Positions 1-6,318 of a stretch of 20,812 nt of DNA are shown piece by piece. Origin of the DNA: Anaerolineales bacterium UBA2029. Lineage in GTDB: Bacteria > Chloroflexota > Anaerolineae > Aggregatilineales > Aggregatilineaceae. Each line of letters starts with the position of its first letter. Positions within the stretch are counted from its first letter, which is position 1. The stretch covers positions 1-20,812 of the forward strand of contig DDBP01000175.1 of NCBI GenBank assembly GCA_002332795.1, given 5' to 3'. Under the pieces are notes generated by a model that saw only the letters and a list, made by a program, of their open reading frames with translations, was not told the DNA's origin and ran no database searches. Position numbers and translations under genes: made by a program.

Positions 1-75
1 TGGGAGTCGAACCCACACGGGAGTTACCCCGCGCGATTTTGAGTCGCGTGCGTCTGCCTGTTCCGCCACTTCGGC
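1..75 (-). tRNA. tRNA-Leu (anticodon CAA), 3' part cut off by the window edge
   Basis: Read on the minus strand, the sequence begins with GCCGAAGTGGCGGAAC, the usual start of a bacterial leucine tRNA. A D arm follows, then an anticodon stem CGCGA/TCGCG around the loop CTCAAAA, giving anticodon CAA (complement 39-41), which reads UUG. A long variable arm (CGGG/CCCG) marks a class II tRNA, and the T arm has GTTCGA. The window ends inside the T stem, so the 3' acceptor strand and CCA end lie outside. Leu rather than Ser follows from the anticodon and the GCCGAAG acceptor strand. Confidence 0.95.
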
Positions 76-87
76 CAATCGCTTGAT

Positions 88-116
88 AGTATATGCAGTT
101 TTCCGCGTGTCGTCAA
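88..116 (-). promoter_or_regulatory. Promoter of the tRNA-Leu gene
   Basis: On the minus strand, TTGACG (complement 111-116) is followed by a 17-nt spacer and TATACT (complement 88-93), a close match to a housekeeping sigma promoter. Transcription would start near position 81, leaving a leader of about 6 nt before the tRNA 5' end at 75. The element sits within the 60-nt gap shared with the divergent sigma-factor gene, for which I could not find an equally good promoter. Confidence 0.75.
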
Positions 117-135
117 TGCCGGGGCCGCCTGACAC

Positions 136-765
136 ATGGCAGAAACTCAACTCGTCGAGGCCGCCAGGCGCGGTGATCTCTCTGCCTTCAACCGCCTGGT
201 GCTGGTCTACCAGGACATGGCCTATTCGGTCGCTTACCGCATTCTGGGCGACCCGGATGCCGCTGCTGATGCGACTCAGGAAGCCTTCATCGCCGCTTAC
301 CGCAAGCTCCATCAGTTCCGCGGCGAGCAGTTCAAGCCCTGGTTGATGCGCATCGTCACCAACGCCTGCTACGACGAACTGCGTCGTCAGCGCCGCCGCC
401 CTGCCATGTCACTGGAAGATTTCCACGAGACGCAGTCCGCGGAAGAGCCTGCGCTGCACAGTCAAACAGAACACCCGGAACAGTATGTGCAGCGGAGCGA
501 ACTCAACGCGGCCATCCAGGATTGCCTGAATGGCCTTCCCGATGATCAGCGCGTGGTCACTGTGCTATCGGATATCGAGGGGTATTCCTATCAGGACATA
601 GCCTCAATGACTGGCTGGCCGGTGGGAACGGTCAAGTCGCGGTTGAGCCGTGCCCGCGGGCGGCTGCGCGACTGTCTGCGCGCTGTACGGGAACTTTTGC
701 CCGCCGAATACCGTCTACAGACAGAACAGGCTCGCCAGACCGGCGAGACAGAACAGGCACTCTGA
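136..765 (+). CDS. ECF-type RNA polymerase sigma factor (sigma-70 family)
   Basis: This 209-residue protein would direct RNA polymerase to an alternative set of promoters. It has the two-domain ECF layout. Region 2 covers about residues 15-88, including the DATQEAFIAAYRKLHQFRG and WLMRIVTNACYDELRR stretches that contact core and the -10 element. An acidic linker of about 35 residues follows. Region 4 covers about 122-183, with the helix-turn-helix SYQDIASMTGWPVGTVKSRL. The C-terminal tail of about 25 residues is Gln/Glu-rich. The ATG at 136 has no clear Shine-Dalgarno sequence, but the region 2 alignment needs a start near here. The next gene starts 10 nt after the stop and resembles an anti-sigma factor, so the two probably form a regulatory pair. 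The inducing signal and target promoters cannot be read from the sequence. Confidence 0.93.
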   Translation: MAETQLVEAARRGDLSAFNRLVLVYQDMAYSVAYRILGDPDAAADATQEAFIAAYRKLHQFRGEQFKPWLMRIVTNACYDELRRQRRRPAMSLEDFHETQSAEEPALHSQTEHPEQYVQRSELNAAIQDCLNGLPDDQRVVTVLSDIEGYSYQDIASMTGWPVGTVKSRLSRARGRLRDCLRAVRELLPAEYRLQTEQARQTGETEQAL

Positions 766-775
766 GCCAGGTACT

Positions 776-1729
776 ATGCCCAACACACCGCTTTCCGACC
801 GCGATCTTGAACTGCTGTCTGCCTATCTGGACGGTGAACTGCGCCCTTCAGAAAAGGGCGCGCTCGAAGCACGCCTGGCTCGCGAAGAGACTCTGCGCGT
901 GGCGTTGGACGACTTGCAGGCCAATCGGCTGCTATTGCGGCAGGCTCCCCGTCTGAAGGCCCCGCGCAGCTTCACCCTTGATCCCGCCGTATTCGGTCAG
1001 CGTTATCCCTGGTGGCGGCGAGCACTCTTTGGCAATCTATTGCAGATCAGCGGGACGCTTGCGGCGGCAGCAGCAATTGCGCTCATCGTGATTGGGCTGG
1101 TGCTGAACATGGGGCAGCAGGCCGTTCCCGCCGGCACCCCGCCTGTAGCTCTAGAGGCGGCTTCACGCCCCACGCAGGTTACCCCGCTGCCCACGACAAC
1201 TCCCCTGGCGACTGCCACCTTGTTGCCACAGGGGACGCCCACACCTTTCCCAACGGTCGCTTTGCCCGCGGCATCTGCAGCCGAAGAGGCCGCGCAGGCT
1301 ATCCCCGCGCCTATGCTGGCGCAGCCGGAGCAACCTCTGCCCTCTCCTTTGCCAGAGATGTTCCCTGCTGACACGTTCTCTGCAGAAGAAGGCGCTGGCG
1401 AAGCCGGAGCCTTCGGAATGGCCGCTCCCCCTGGCGAAATGCAGATGCGCGATGCATCCGCCGCAACAGCGGTGCCTGCGACTATCGCCGGCGGCCCTCA
1501 GCCCACATTTTTCGCAACAGCGACGCCAGAGACTGCCGCTGAGAAGATAGCGGCATCCATGCCCAGCCCCTCGCCTGTGACGCCCGAACCAGAGTCTGTC
1601 GCCAGGCAGCAGGTTCCACCCCCCGAAGATAGGTCACTGGCACACTGGCTGCTGATCGGGGGAGGAGCTATGCTCGCGGCGTCCGGAGCGCTTTTCGCCG
1701 CTGGCTGGTGGAGAAGCCGCCGCCCATGA
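776..1729 (+). CDS. Membrane-tethered anti-sigma-factor-like protein with Pro/Thr-rich extracytoplasmic region
   Basis: This protein of 317 residues probably holds the upstream sigma factor inactive at the membrane. The N-terminal segment (LELLSAYLDGELRPSEKGAL, then two helices to about residue 60) matches the start of anti-sigma domains of the zinc-finger/RseA type. The HxxxCxxC zinc motif is absent, and I see no cysteine in the whole protein. A transmembrane helix spans about 88-111. Next come about 175 residues rich in Pro, Thr, Ala and Ser, predicted outside the cell, and a second helix at about 290-310 ending in a basic WWRSRRP tail. Both ends should therefore be cytoplasmic. I chose the ATG at 776, 10 nt after the sigma gene stop, because an upstream extension in frame would run through the sigma gene. 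Function is inferred from position and the N-terminal pattern. Confidence 0.8.
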   Translation: MPNTPLSDRDLELLSAYLDGELRPSEKGALEARLAREETLRVALDDLQANRLLLRQAPRLKAPRSFTLDPAVFGQRYPWWRRALFGNLLQISGTLAAAAAIALIVIGLVLNMGQQAVPAGTPPVALEAASRPTQVTPLPTTTPLATATLLPQGTPTPFPTVALPAASAAEEAAQAIPAPMLAQPEQPLPSPLPEMFPADTFSAEEGAGEAGAFGMAAPPGEMQMRDASAATAVPATIAGGPQPTFFATATPETAAEKIAASMPSPSPVTPEPESVARQQVPPPEDRSLAHWLLIGGGAMLAASGALFAAGWWRSRRP

Positions 1730-2220
1730 GATATCCGGCCAACTACTGTCAGGTCTGCGGGCACCCGCTGGAAGATCGTTTCGCACACGGCAAGATGCGG
1801 CGTGTTTGCCCATCCTGTGGCTTCATTCACTTTGAGGACCCCAAGGTAGCTGTAGTGGCCCTCATTGAACACGAAGGACGGGTGTTGCTGGTGCGCCGCC
1901 GTTTCGATCCAGAAAAAGGCAAGTGGGCCTTACCAGCAGGTTTCGTGGATGACGGTGAAGACCCCACCCTGGCAGTTGTGCGCGAGGTCAGGGAAGAAAC
2001 AGGGCTTGAAGTTGCTGTCACGGGCCTGCTGGATGTCAGCGCGGGCACGGGGCGATCTGGAGCGTCCATCATCATCACGTACACGGCCACCGTTACAGGC
2101 GGGAGCGCCCGTCCCCAGGACGATGCCGACGACATCCTCTGGCTCGACCCCACCGATCCTTTGCCCGACCTGGCCTTCGACAGCACCCGCCAGGCTCTCA
2201 GGCGCTGGCAGGTACGCTAA
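1726..2220 (+). CDS. Nudix hydrolase with N-terminal zinc ribbon
   Basis: This 164-residue enzyme should hydrolyse a nucleoside diphosphate linked to another moiety (NADH, ADP-ribose or a similar compound); the substrate cannot be assigned. A zinc ribbon has ligands C8, C11, C28 and C31. The Nudix box is complete at residues 72-94: Gly72, Glu78, then REVREETGL, matching GX5EX7REUXEEXGU, with the metal-binding glutamates E87, E90 and E91. The SQPWPFP motif of NudC NADH pyrophosphatase is absent. The ATG at 1726 overlaps the preceding stop as ATGA and has GGAGAAG nine nt upstream; a GTG at 1708 in the same frame is a poorer choice. The overlap suggests translational coupling to the anti-sigma gene. 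The gene ends 21 nt from the convergent SDR gene with no evident terminator between. Confidence 0.92.
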   Translation: MRYPANYCQVCGHPLEDRFAHGKMRRVCPSCGFIHFEDPKVAVVALIEHEGRVLLVRRRFDPEKGKWALPAGFVDDGEDPTLAVVREVREETGLEVAVTGLLDVSAGTGRSGASIIITYTATVTGGSARPQDDADDILWLDPTDPLPDLAFDSTRQALRRWQVR

Positions 2221-2241
2221 CAGCAACACCTGCCGGGCGCT

Positions 2242-3165
2242 CTAGCGGCTGTCGTTTTCGGTGGAATACCCGATCTTGCTCATGGTAGACATCCACTCTG
2301 GCGTCATCCATAGTTTCCAGTAGACGTTGAGCAACATCGGGGCGTAACGTTCGACCAGCACTCCCAGCCGGGCCAGGAAACCGCCCAGGACGATCTCGTG
2401 CTCCCCGCGCACCAGCCCCAGCACTGCCCGTTCGGCCACGAAATCGGGATGCTCCACAGGAAATCCGTACCGCTCCACCAGATTTTCGACCTCTGGGGTG
2501 AGCATATCTGTGTGCATCCAGCCAGGCAGTACCAGCGTCACATGTACGCCCGTACGGTGCAGTTCCCGGCGCAGCGCGTCAGAGAAACCTGCCAGGCCGT
2601 ACTTGGTGGCGACATAGGGCGCAAAGGCAGGCACTGCCGCCCGGCTGAGGCCAGAGCCGACGTTCAAGATATAGCCGTGATTATGCGCCAGCATGGACGG
2701 CAACACGAGTTGCGTCAGACGGATGGCTGTCCACAGGTTCAGGCGCACCATCTGCTCGATCCGTTGGGCATTTTGCTCGACGAACGGCCCGCCCATCGAG
2801 ATACCCGCGTTGTTGACCAGCACATCAATGCGGCCAAAGCGCTCCAGCGTCAGGTCTACCACACGCCGTAGCTGCTCCTCGTCGGTCAGATCGGCGGGAA
2901 TAACCAACACAGCGGACGTGTACGGCTCGATCTCGCGCCGGACCATCTCCAGGCGATCTTCGCGACGCGCGACCAGCACGACTTTGGCCGCTCGCCGGGC
3001 GAAGGCAAAGGCCAGAGCGCGCCCCAGACCAGACGACGCACCAGTGATGAGGACTACTTTTTCGTTCAGCACCAACGTAGAGTGTCGCGGGCGGAAGAAA
3101 CGCATCAGCCAGTATCCCAGGCCGGCTGCCAGTCCACCCCACAAAGCACGGCGCAGCATTTTCAT
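2242..3165 (-). CDS. Short-chain dehydrogenase/reductase with N-terminal membrane anchor
   Basis: This is a classical SDR oxidoreductase of 307 residues. The coenzyme-binding Rossmann motif TGASSGLG is at 41-48, NNAG at 118-121, and the catalytic residues are Ser171, Tyr184 and Lys188 (YVATK). The arginines just after the second strand (VARRED) suggest a preference for NADP(H). Residues 7-24 are a short hydrophobic segment followed by RPRH, so the enzyme is probably attached to the inner face of the membrane. I chose the ATG at 3165, preceded by AAAGGG at a suitable distance; a longer frame reaches 3225 but would translate through a strong hairpin. The gene follows nuoN by 84 nt on the same strand and may be the last cistron of the operon. 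The substrate is unknown, and no link to complex I is shown beyond position. Confidence 0.88.
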   Translation of the reverse strand: MKMLRRALWGGLAAGLGYWLMRFFRPRHSTLVLNEKVVLITGASSGLGRALAFAFARRAAKVVLVARREDRLEMVRREIEPYTSAVLVIPADLTDEEQLRRVVDLTLERFGRIDVLVNNAGISMGGPFVEQNAQRIEQMVRLNLWTAIRLTQLVLPSMLAHNHGYILNVGSGLSRAAVPAFAPYVATKYGLAGFSDALRRELHRTGVHVTLVLPGWMHTDMLTPEVENLVERYGFPVEHPDFVAERAVLGLVRGEHEIVLGGFLARLGVLVERYAPMLLNVYWKLWMTPEWMSTMSKIGYSTENDSR

Positions 3166-3192
3166 GCCAGAGCACCCTTTGCGCATACATAG

Positions 3193-3218
3193 CGGGGGCA
3201 GCCCTTCAGCTCCCCCCG
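3193..3218 (-). other. GC-rich stem-loop between nuoN and the SDR gene
   Basis: The arms CGGGGG (3193-3198) and CCCCCG (3213-3218) pair. After one C-C mismatch they continue as AGC/GCT around a six-base loop. The transcript from either strand would fold strongly. No run of U follows on the minus-strand transcript, so it is not a standard intrinsic terminator. It could partly terminate or protect the 3' end of the nuo messenger, lowering SDR expression. Confidence 0.55.
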
Positions 3219-3249
3219 TCAACAACCCTGTTTCAATGTCCAGAAGCGG

Positions 3250-4764
3250 TCACGGACCAAAAGCCAACGTGATCCCGTTCGCCAGATCGGAAAGCAGGTA
3301 AGGGAAGATACCCAACACCAGCGTGCCGACCGTCGCGATACTGATCGCCCAGGCCAGGGGAGCGGGCACGTAGGCCTCTCCCTTGCCCTGTTCGAAATAC
3401 ATGTACCACACGATGCGCAGGTAGTAGTAAGCGGAAACCAGGCTGGTCAGCACACCGATCACCGCCACCGGGATCAGGTCTGCCGCCACCGCGGACTTGA
3501 AGACAAACCACTTGCCGACAAAGCCCGCCGTCAAGGGGATACCCGTCAGGCTGAGCATGAATACCGCCATTGAAGCCGCCAGCAGCGGTTGTCGGGCTGC
3601 CAGACCGCGCATACTGTCCAGGCCGGTATTCGAGGCATCGTCCTTCTCGACAGCGATGATCACCGCAAACGCACCCACGTTGGTGAAGGCGTACGCAGCC
3701 AGGTACATGATGACAGCGCGTGCCGCCTCATCGGCCACGGCAGGCGTCCCGGCGGCAGCCACCCCGATCAGCAGATAGCCGGCATGGGCAATGCTCGAAT
3801 AGGCCAGCAGGCGCTTGAGATCGCTCTGCACGATGGCCACCACATTCCCCAGGATCATCGTCAGCGCGGCGATGATCCATACTGTGCTCTGCCATGCCGC
3901 TGCAGCTTCACTTCCGAGCGTCAGGTTTCCCATGCCCGCACCCAGCACGCGGGCCAGGGCCGCAAAACCGCCAACCTTGGCAGCCACACTCATATAGGCG
4001 ACCACCGAAGTCGGCGCTCCCTGGTAGACATCCGGCGTCCACATGTGAAAGGGGACCGCCGCCACCTTGAAACCCAGCCCTACCAGTACCAAGCCCGTCC
4101 CCACCAGCAGCAGGTACTTGCTGGATGCATCACTGACCACAATTTGCTCGATGCTCTGCCAGAGGGCGCGGAAGTCTGTAGTGCCGGTCGCCCCATAGAC
4201 CAGCGCGATCCCATAGACCAGGAAGCCGGACGAAAACGCACCCAGGATGAAATACTTCAAGGCGCTTTCTTCCGACGCTTCCTGGGGCCAGCGGAACCCG
4301 CTGAGAATGTACAGGGGGATGGAAAGCAGTTCGAGCGCCACGAAGACGATCACCAGGTCTCCCGCCGCGCCCATGACCATGACGCCCAGCGTGGTGAACA
4401 GCAGCAGATAGTAGTACTCGCTGCGCTGCCGGTGAATGCGCTCCAGATAATTGTAGGCCACCAGAACGCCCAGGATGGCCGTGATTAACACCGTGACGTT
4501 CACCGCGTCGCTGAAGCGATCGGCCACATACATCCCGCCAAAGGCCAGCGCTCCGTCGCCAAACTCGACCACGTCTCCCAGCGCCAGCAAAGCGAGCACC
4601 AGCGCCGCGCCCAGGCCTATCAGGGTTAACGCCACCGTGATCTGCTTGCGCGTCCGGGGGATGAACAGGTCAACGATCATCAGCAGGCAGGCGTAGACGC
4701 CCAGGAAGATGGCCGGTAGCGCTGCCCCAGCGTTGAGATCGCTCAGGTTCGGAACACTAAACAT
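3250..4764 (-). CDS. nuoN: NADH-quinone oxidoreductase subunit N (antiporter-like membrane subunit)
   Basis: This 504-residue polytopic membrane protein is one of the three antiporter-like proton-pumping subunits of the complex I membrane arm. The stretch GFKVAAVPFHMWTPDVYQGA (232-251) is the NuoN signature. Key charged residues are present: Glu145 in ALELLSIPLYIL, Lys233 in the signature and Lys263 in SVAAKVG, equivalent to the conserved Glu and Lys of the E. coli protein. Length is normal. The ATG at 4764 has GAGGGG just upstream and lies 15 nt after the nuoM stop. NuoN is the last complex I gene of the operon. Confidence 0.97.
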   Translation of the reverse strand: MFSVPNLSDLNAGAALPAIFLGVYACLLMIVDLFIPRTRKQITVALTLIGLGAALVLALLALGDVVEFGDGALAFGGMYVADRFSDAVNVTVLITAILGVLVAYNYLERIHRQRSEYYYLLLFTTLGVMVMGAAGDLVIVFVALELLSIPLYILSGFRWPQEASEESALKYFILGAFSSGFLVYGIALVYGATGTTDFRALWQSIEQIVVSDASSKYLLLVGTGLVLVGLGFKVAAVPFHMWTPDVYQGAPTSVVAYMSVAAKVGGFAALARVLGAGMGNLTLGSEAAAAWQSTVWIIAALTMILGNVVAIVQSDLKRLLAYSSIAHAGYLLIGVAAAGTPAVADEAARAVIMYLAAYAFTNVGAFAVIIAVEKDDASNTGLDSMRGLAARQPLLAASMAVFMLSLTGIPLTAGFVGKWFVFKSAVAADLIPVAVIGVLTSLVSAYYYLRIVWYMYFEQGKGEAYVPAPLAWAISIATVGTLVLGIFPYLLSDLANGITLAFGP

Positions 4765-4779
4765 GGCCCCTCACCGCCT

Positions 4780-6300
4780 TCACTGGCCAGCCGCCGTCAT
4801 TACGTAGGTGTTCACCTGATCCACCAGTTCTTTCACCGAGCCGTCCATGAACTTGAAGAAATACCCCGCCTGAAGGCCGATGACGAACACCATCACCAGG
4901 ATGGGCACCAGCGACCACAGTTCTTGCCAGTTGAGATCGGGCAGGCGCTTGTTCTCTTCTTTGTCCAGCGCGCCCATGAAGACCGTGTTGAACATGTACA
5001 GCATGTACACTGCAGCCAGGATGATGCCGATGGCAGCGAAGAAGGTGAACCACCAGCTCAGGACGGACGATCCCGCCGAACCAAGCAGAATGGTGAACTC
5101 GCCGACAAAGCCGTTCAGACCCGGCAACCCCATGCTGGAGAGCACTATGACCAGCGCGATTCCGCTATATAGGGGCATCGCCCGCCAGATGCCGCCAAAA
5201 GCGCTCATCAGCTTGGTGTGCCGACGCTCATAGAGCACGCCTACCAGCAGAAACAGGCCACCTGTGCTGATCCCGTGATTGACCATCTGCAGGATGCCCC
5301 CCTGGATGCCTGCCGGGTTCAGGGCGAAAATACCCAACATGACAAACCCCAGGTGACTGATGGACGAATAGGCGACCAGCTTCTTCACGTCCTTCTGGCC
5401 ATAGCTCACCCAGGCCCCGTAGATGATGCCGATCACCGCCAGCACCGCCACATAGGGCGCAAAGGTCTTGCTGGCCTCTGGGAACAGCGGCAGGTTGAAG
5501 CGAACGAAGCCATAGGTACCCATTTTCAGCAGCACACCCGCCAGAATCACTGAGCCTGCCGTCGGGGCCTGCACGTGCGCATCGGGCAACCACGAATGCA
5601 GGGGCCACATGGGTACCTTGATGGCAAAGGCTATGCCAAAGGCCAGGAACAGCCAGCGAGCCGTGTTGGTGCTGAGGGACAACTCGCCCGTCTCCAGCTT
5701 CGCCAGGATGTCAGGCAGACTGAACGTCCCGGCCTTGTTGCCCAGCCACAGAATGGCCAGCAACATGAGCAGACTGCCCGCCATGGTGTACAAGAAGAAC
5801 TTCACGGCGGCATAGATACGGTCTTCTGCGCCCCAGATGCCGATCAGGAAGTACATGGGCACCAGCGTCACTTCCCAGAAGATGTAGAACAGGAACAGGT
5901 CCTGCGCGACGAAAACCCCCAGCATGGCCCACTCCATCAGGACCATGAAGAGGTAATACAGCCGCACGCGATCTTTGATGGGATTGAAGGACGCCAGAAT
6001 GGCCAGGGGCATGATGAAGGTGGTCAGCATCACCAGCCAGATGCTGATGCCGTCTACCCCCACATAGTAGCGAATGGTGAACGAATCGGCGGTGATCCAG
6101 TCTACCTTCTGCACCATCTGCAGGCCGGAGACGCTCGTATCGAAGTTGCGCAACAGCAAGAGCGACACGCCGAATGTCACCAGCGAGGTAACCAACGCCC
6201 CCCAGCGGTAGCCCTGTTCCGTGCGTGCGAACAGCAGCATGAGCACCAGGCCCACCAGGGGGAGCATGAAGACCACAGTGACCAGCGAGATATCTTCCAT
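4780..6300 (-). CDS. nuoM: NADH-quinone oxidoreductase subunit M (antiporter-like membrane subunit)
   Basis: This 506-residue membrane protein is the middle proton-translocating subunit of the membrane arm. It carries Glu143 in the FWE motif, Lys228 in FAIKVPMWPLHSWLPDAHVQ and Lys259 in LLKMGTYG, which match the residues needed for pumping in E. coli NuoM. The conserved block after Lys228 (HSWLPDAHVQAPTAGSV) distinguishes it from NuoL and NuoN. The ATG at 6300 is preceded by AGAGGG. It lies 18 nt after nuoL and 15 nt before nuoN. Length and sequence are ordinary for the family. Confidence 0.97.
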   Translation of the reverse strand: MEDISLVTVVFMLPLVGLVLMLLFARTEQGYRWGALVTSLVTFGVSLLLLRNFDTSVSGLQMVQKVDWITADSFTIRYYVGVDGISIWLVMLTTFIMPLAILASFNPIKDRVRLYYLFMVLMEWAMLGVFVAQDLFLFYIFWEVTLVPMYFLIGIWGAEDRIYAAVKFFLYTMAGSLLMLLAILWLGNKAGTFSLPDILAKLETGELSLSTNTARWLFLAFGIAFAIKVPMWPLHSWLPDAHVQAPTAGSVILAGVLLKMGTYGFVRFNLPLFPEASKTFAPYVAVLAVIGIIYGAWVSYGQKDVKKLVAYSSISHLGFVMLGIFALNPAGIQGGILQMVNHGISTGGLFLLVGVLYERRHTKLMSAFGGIWRAMPLYSGIALVIVLSSMGLPGLNGFVGEFTILLGSAGSSVLSWWFTFFAAIGIILAAVYMLYMFNTVFMGALDKEENKRLPDLNWQELWSLVPILVMVFVIGLQAGYFFKFMDGSVKELVDQVNTYVMTAAGQ

Positions 6301-6318
6301 AAGTTGGGTCCCTCTGTG

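Noticed and set aside
776..1000. Zinc-binding anti-sigma domain (HxxxCxxC)
   Set aside because: No cysteine is present, so the zinc form of the family is excluded.
1726..2220. NudC-type NADH pyrophosphatase
   Set aside because: A zinc ribbon is present, but the SQPWPFP specificity motif after the Nudix box is missing and the protein is shorter than NudC.
2221..2241. Bidirectional terminator between the convergent Nudix and SDR genes
   Set aside because: Only 21 nt separate the genes and I see no stable stem followed by a T run on either strand.
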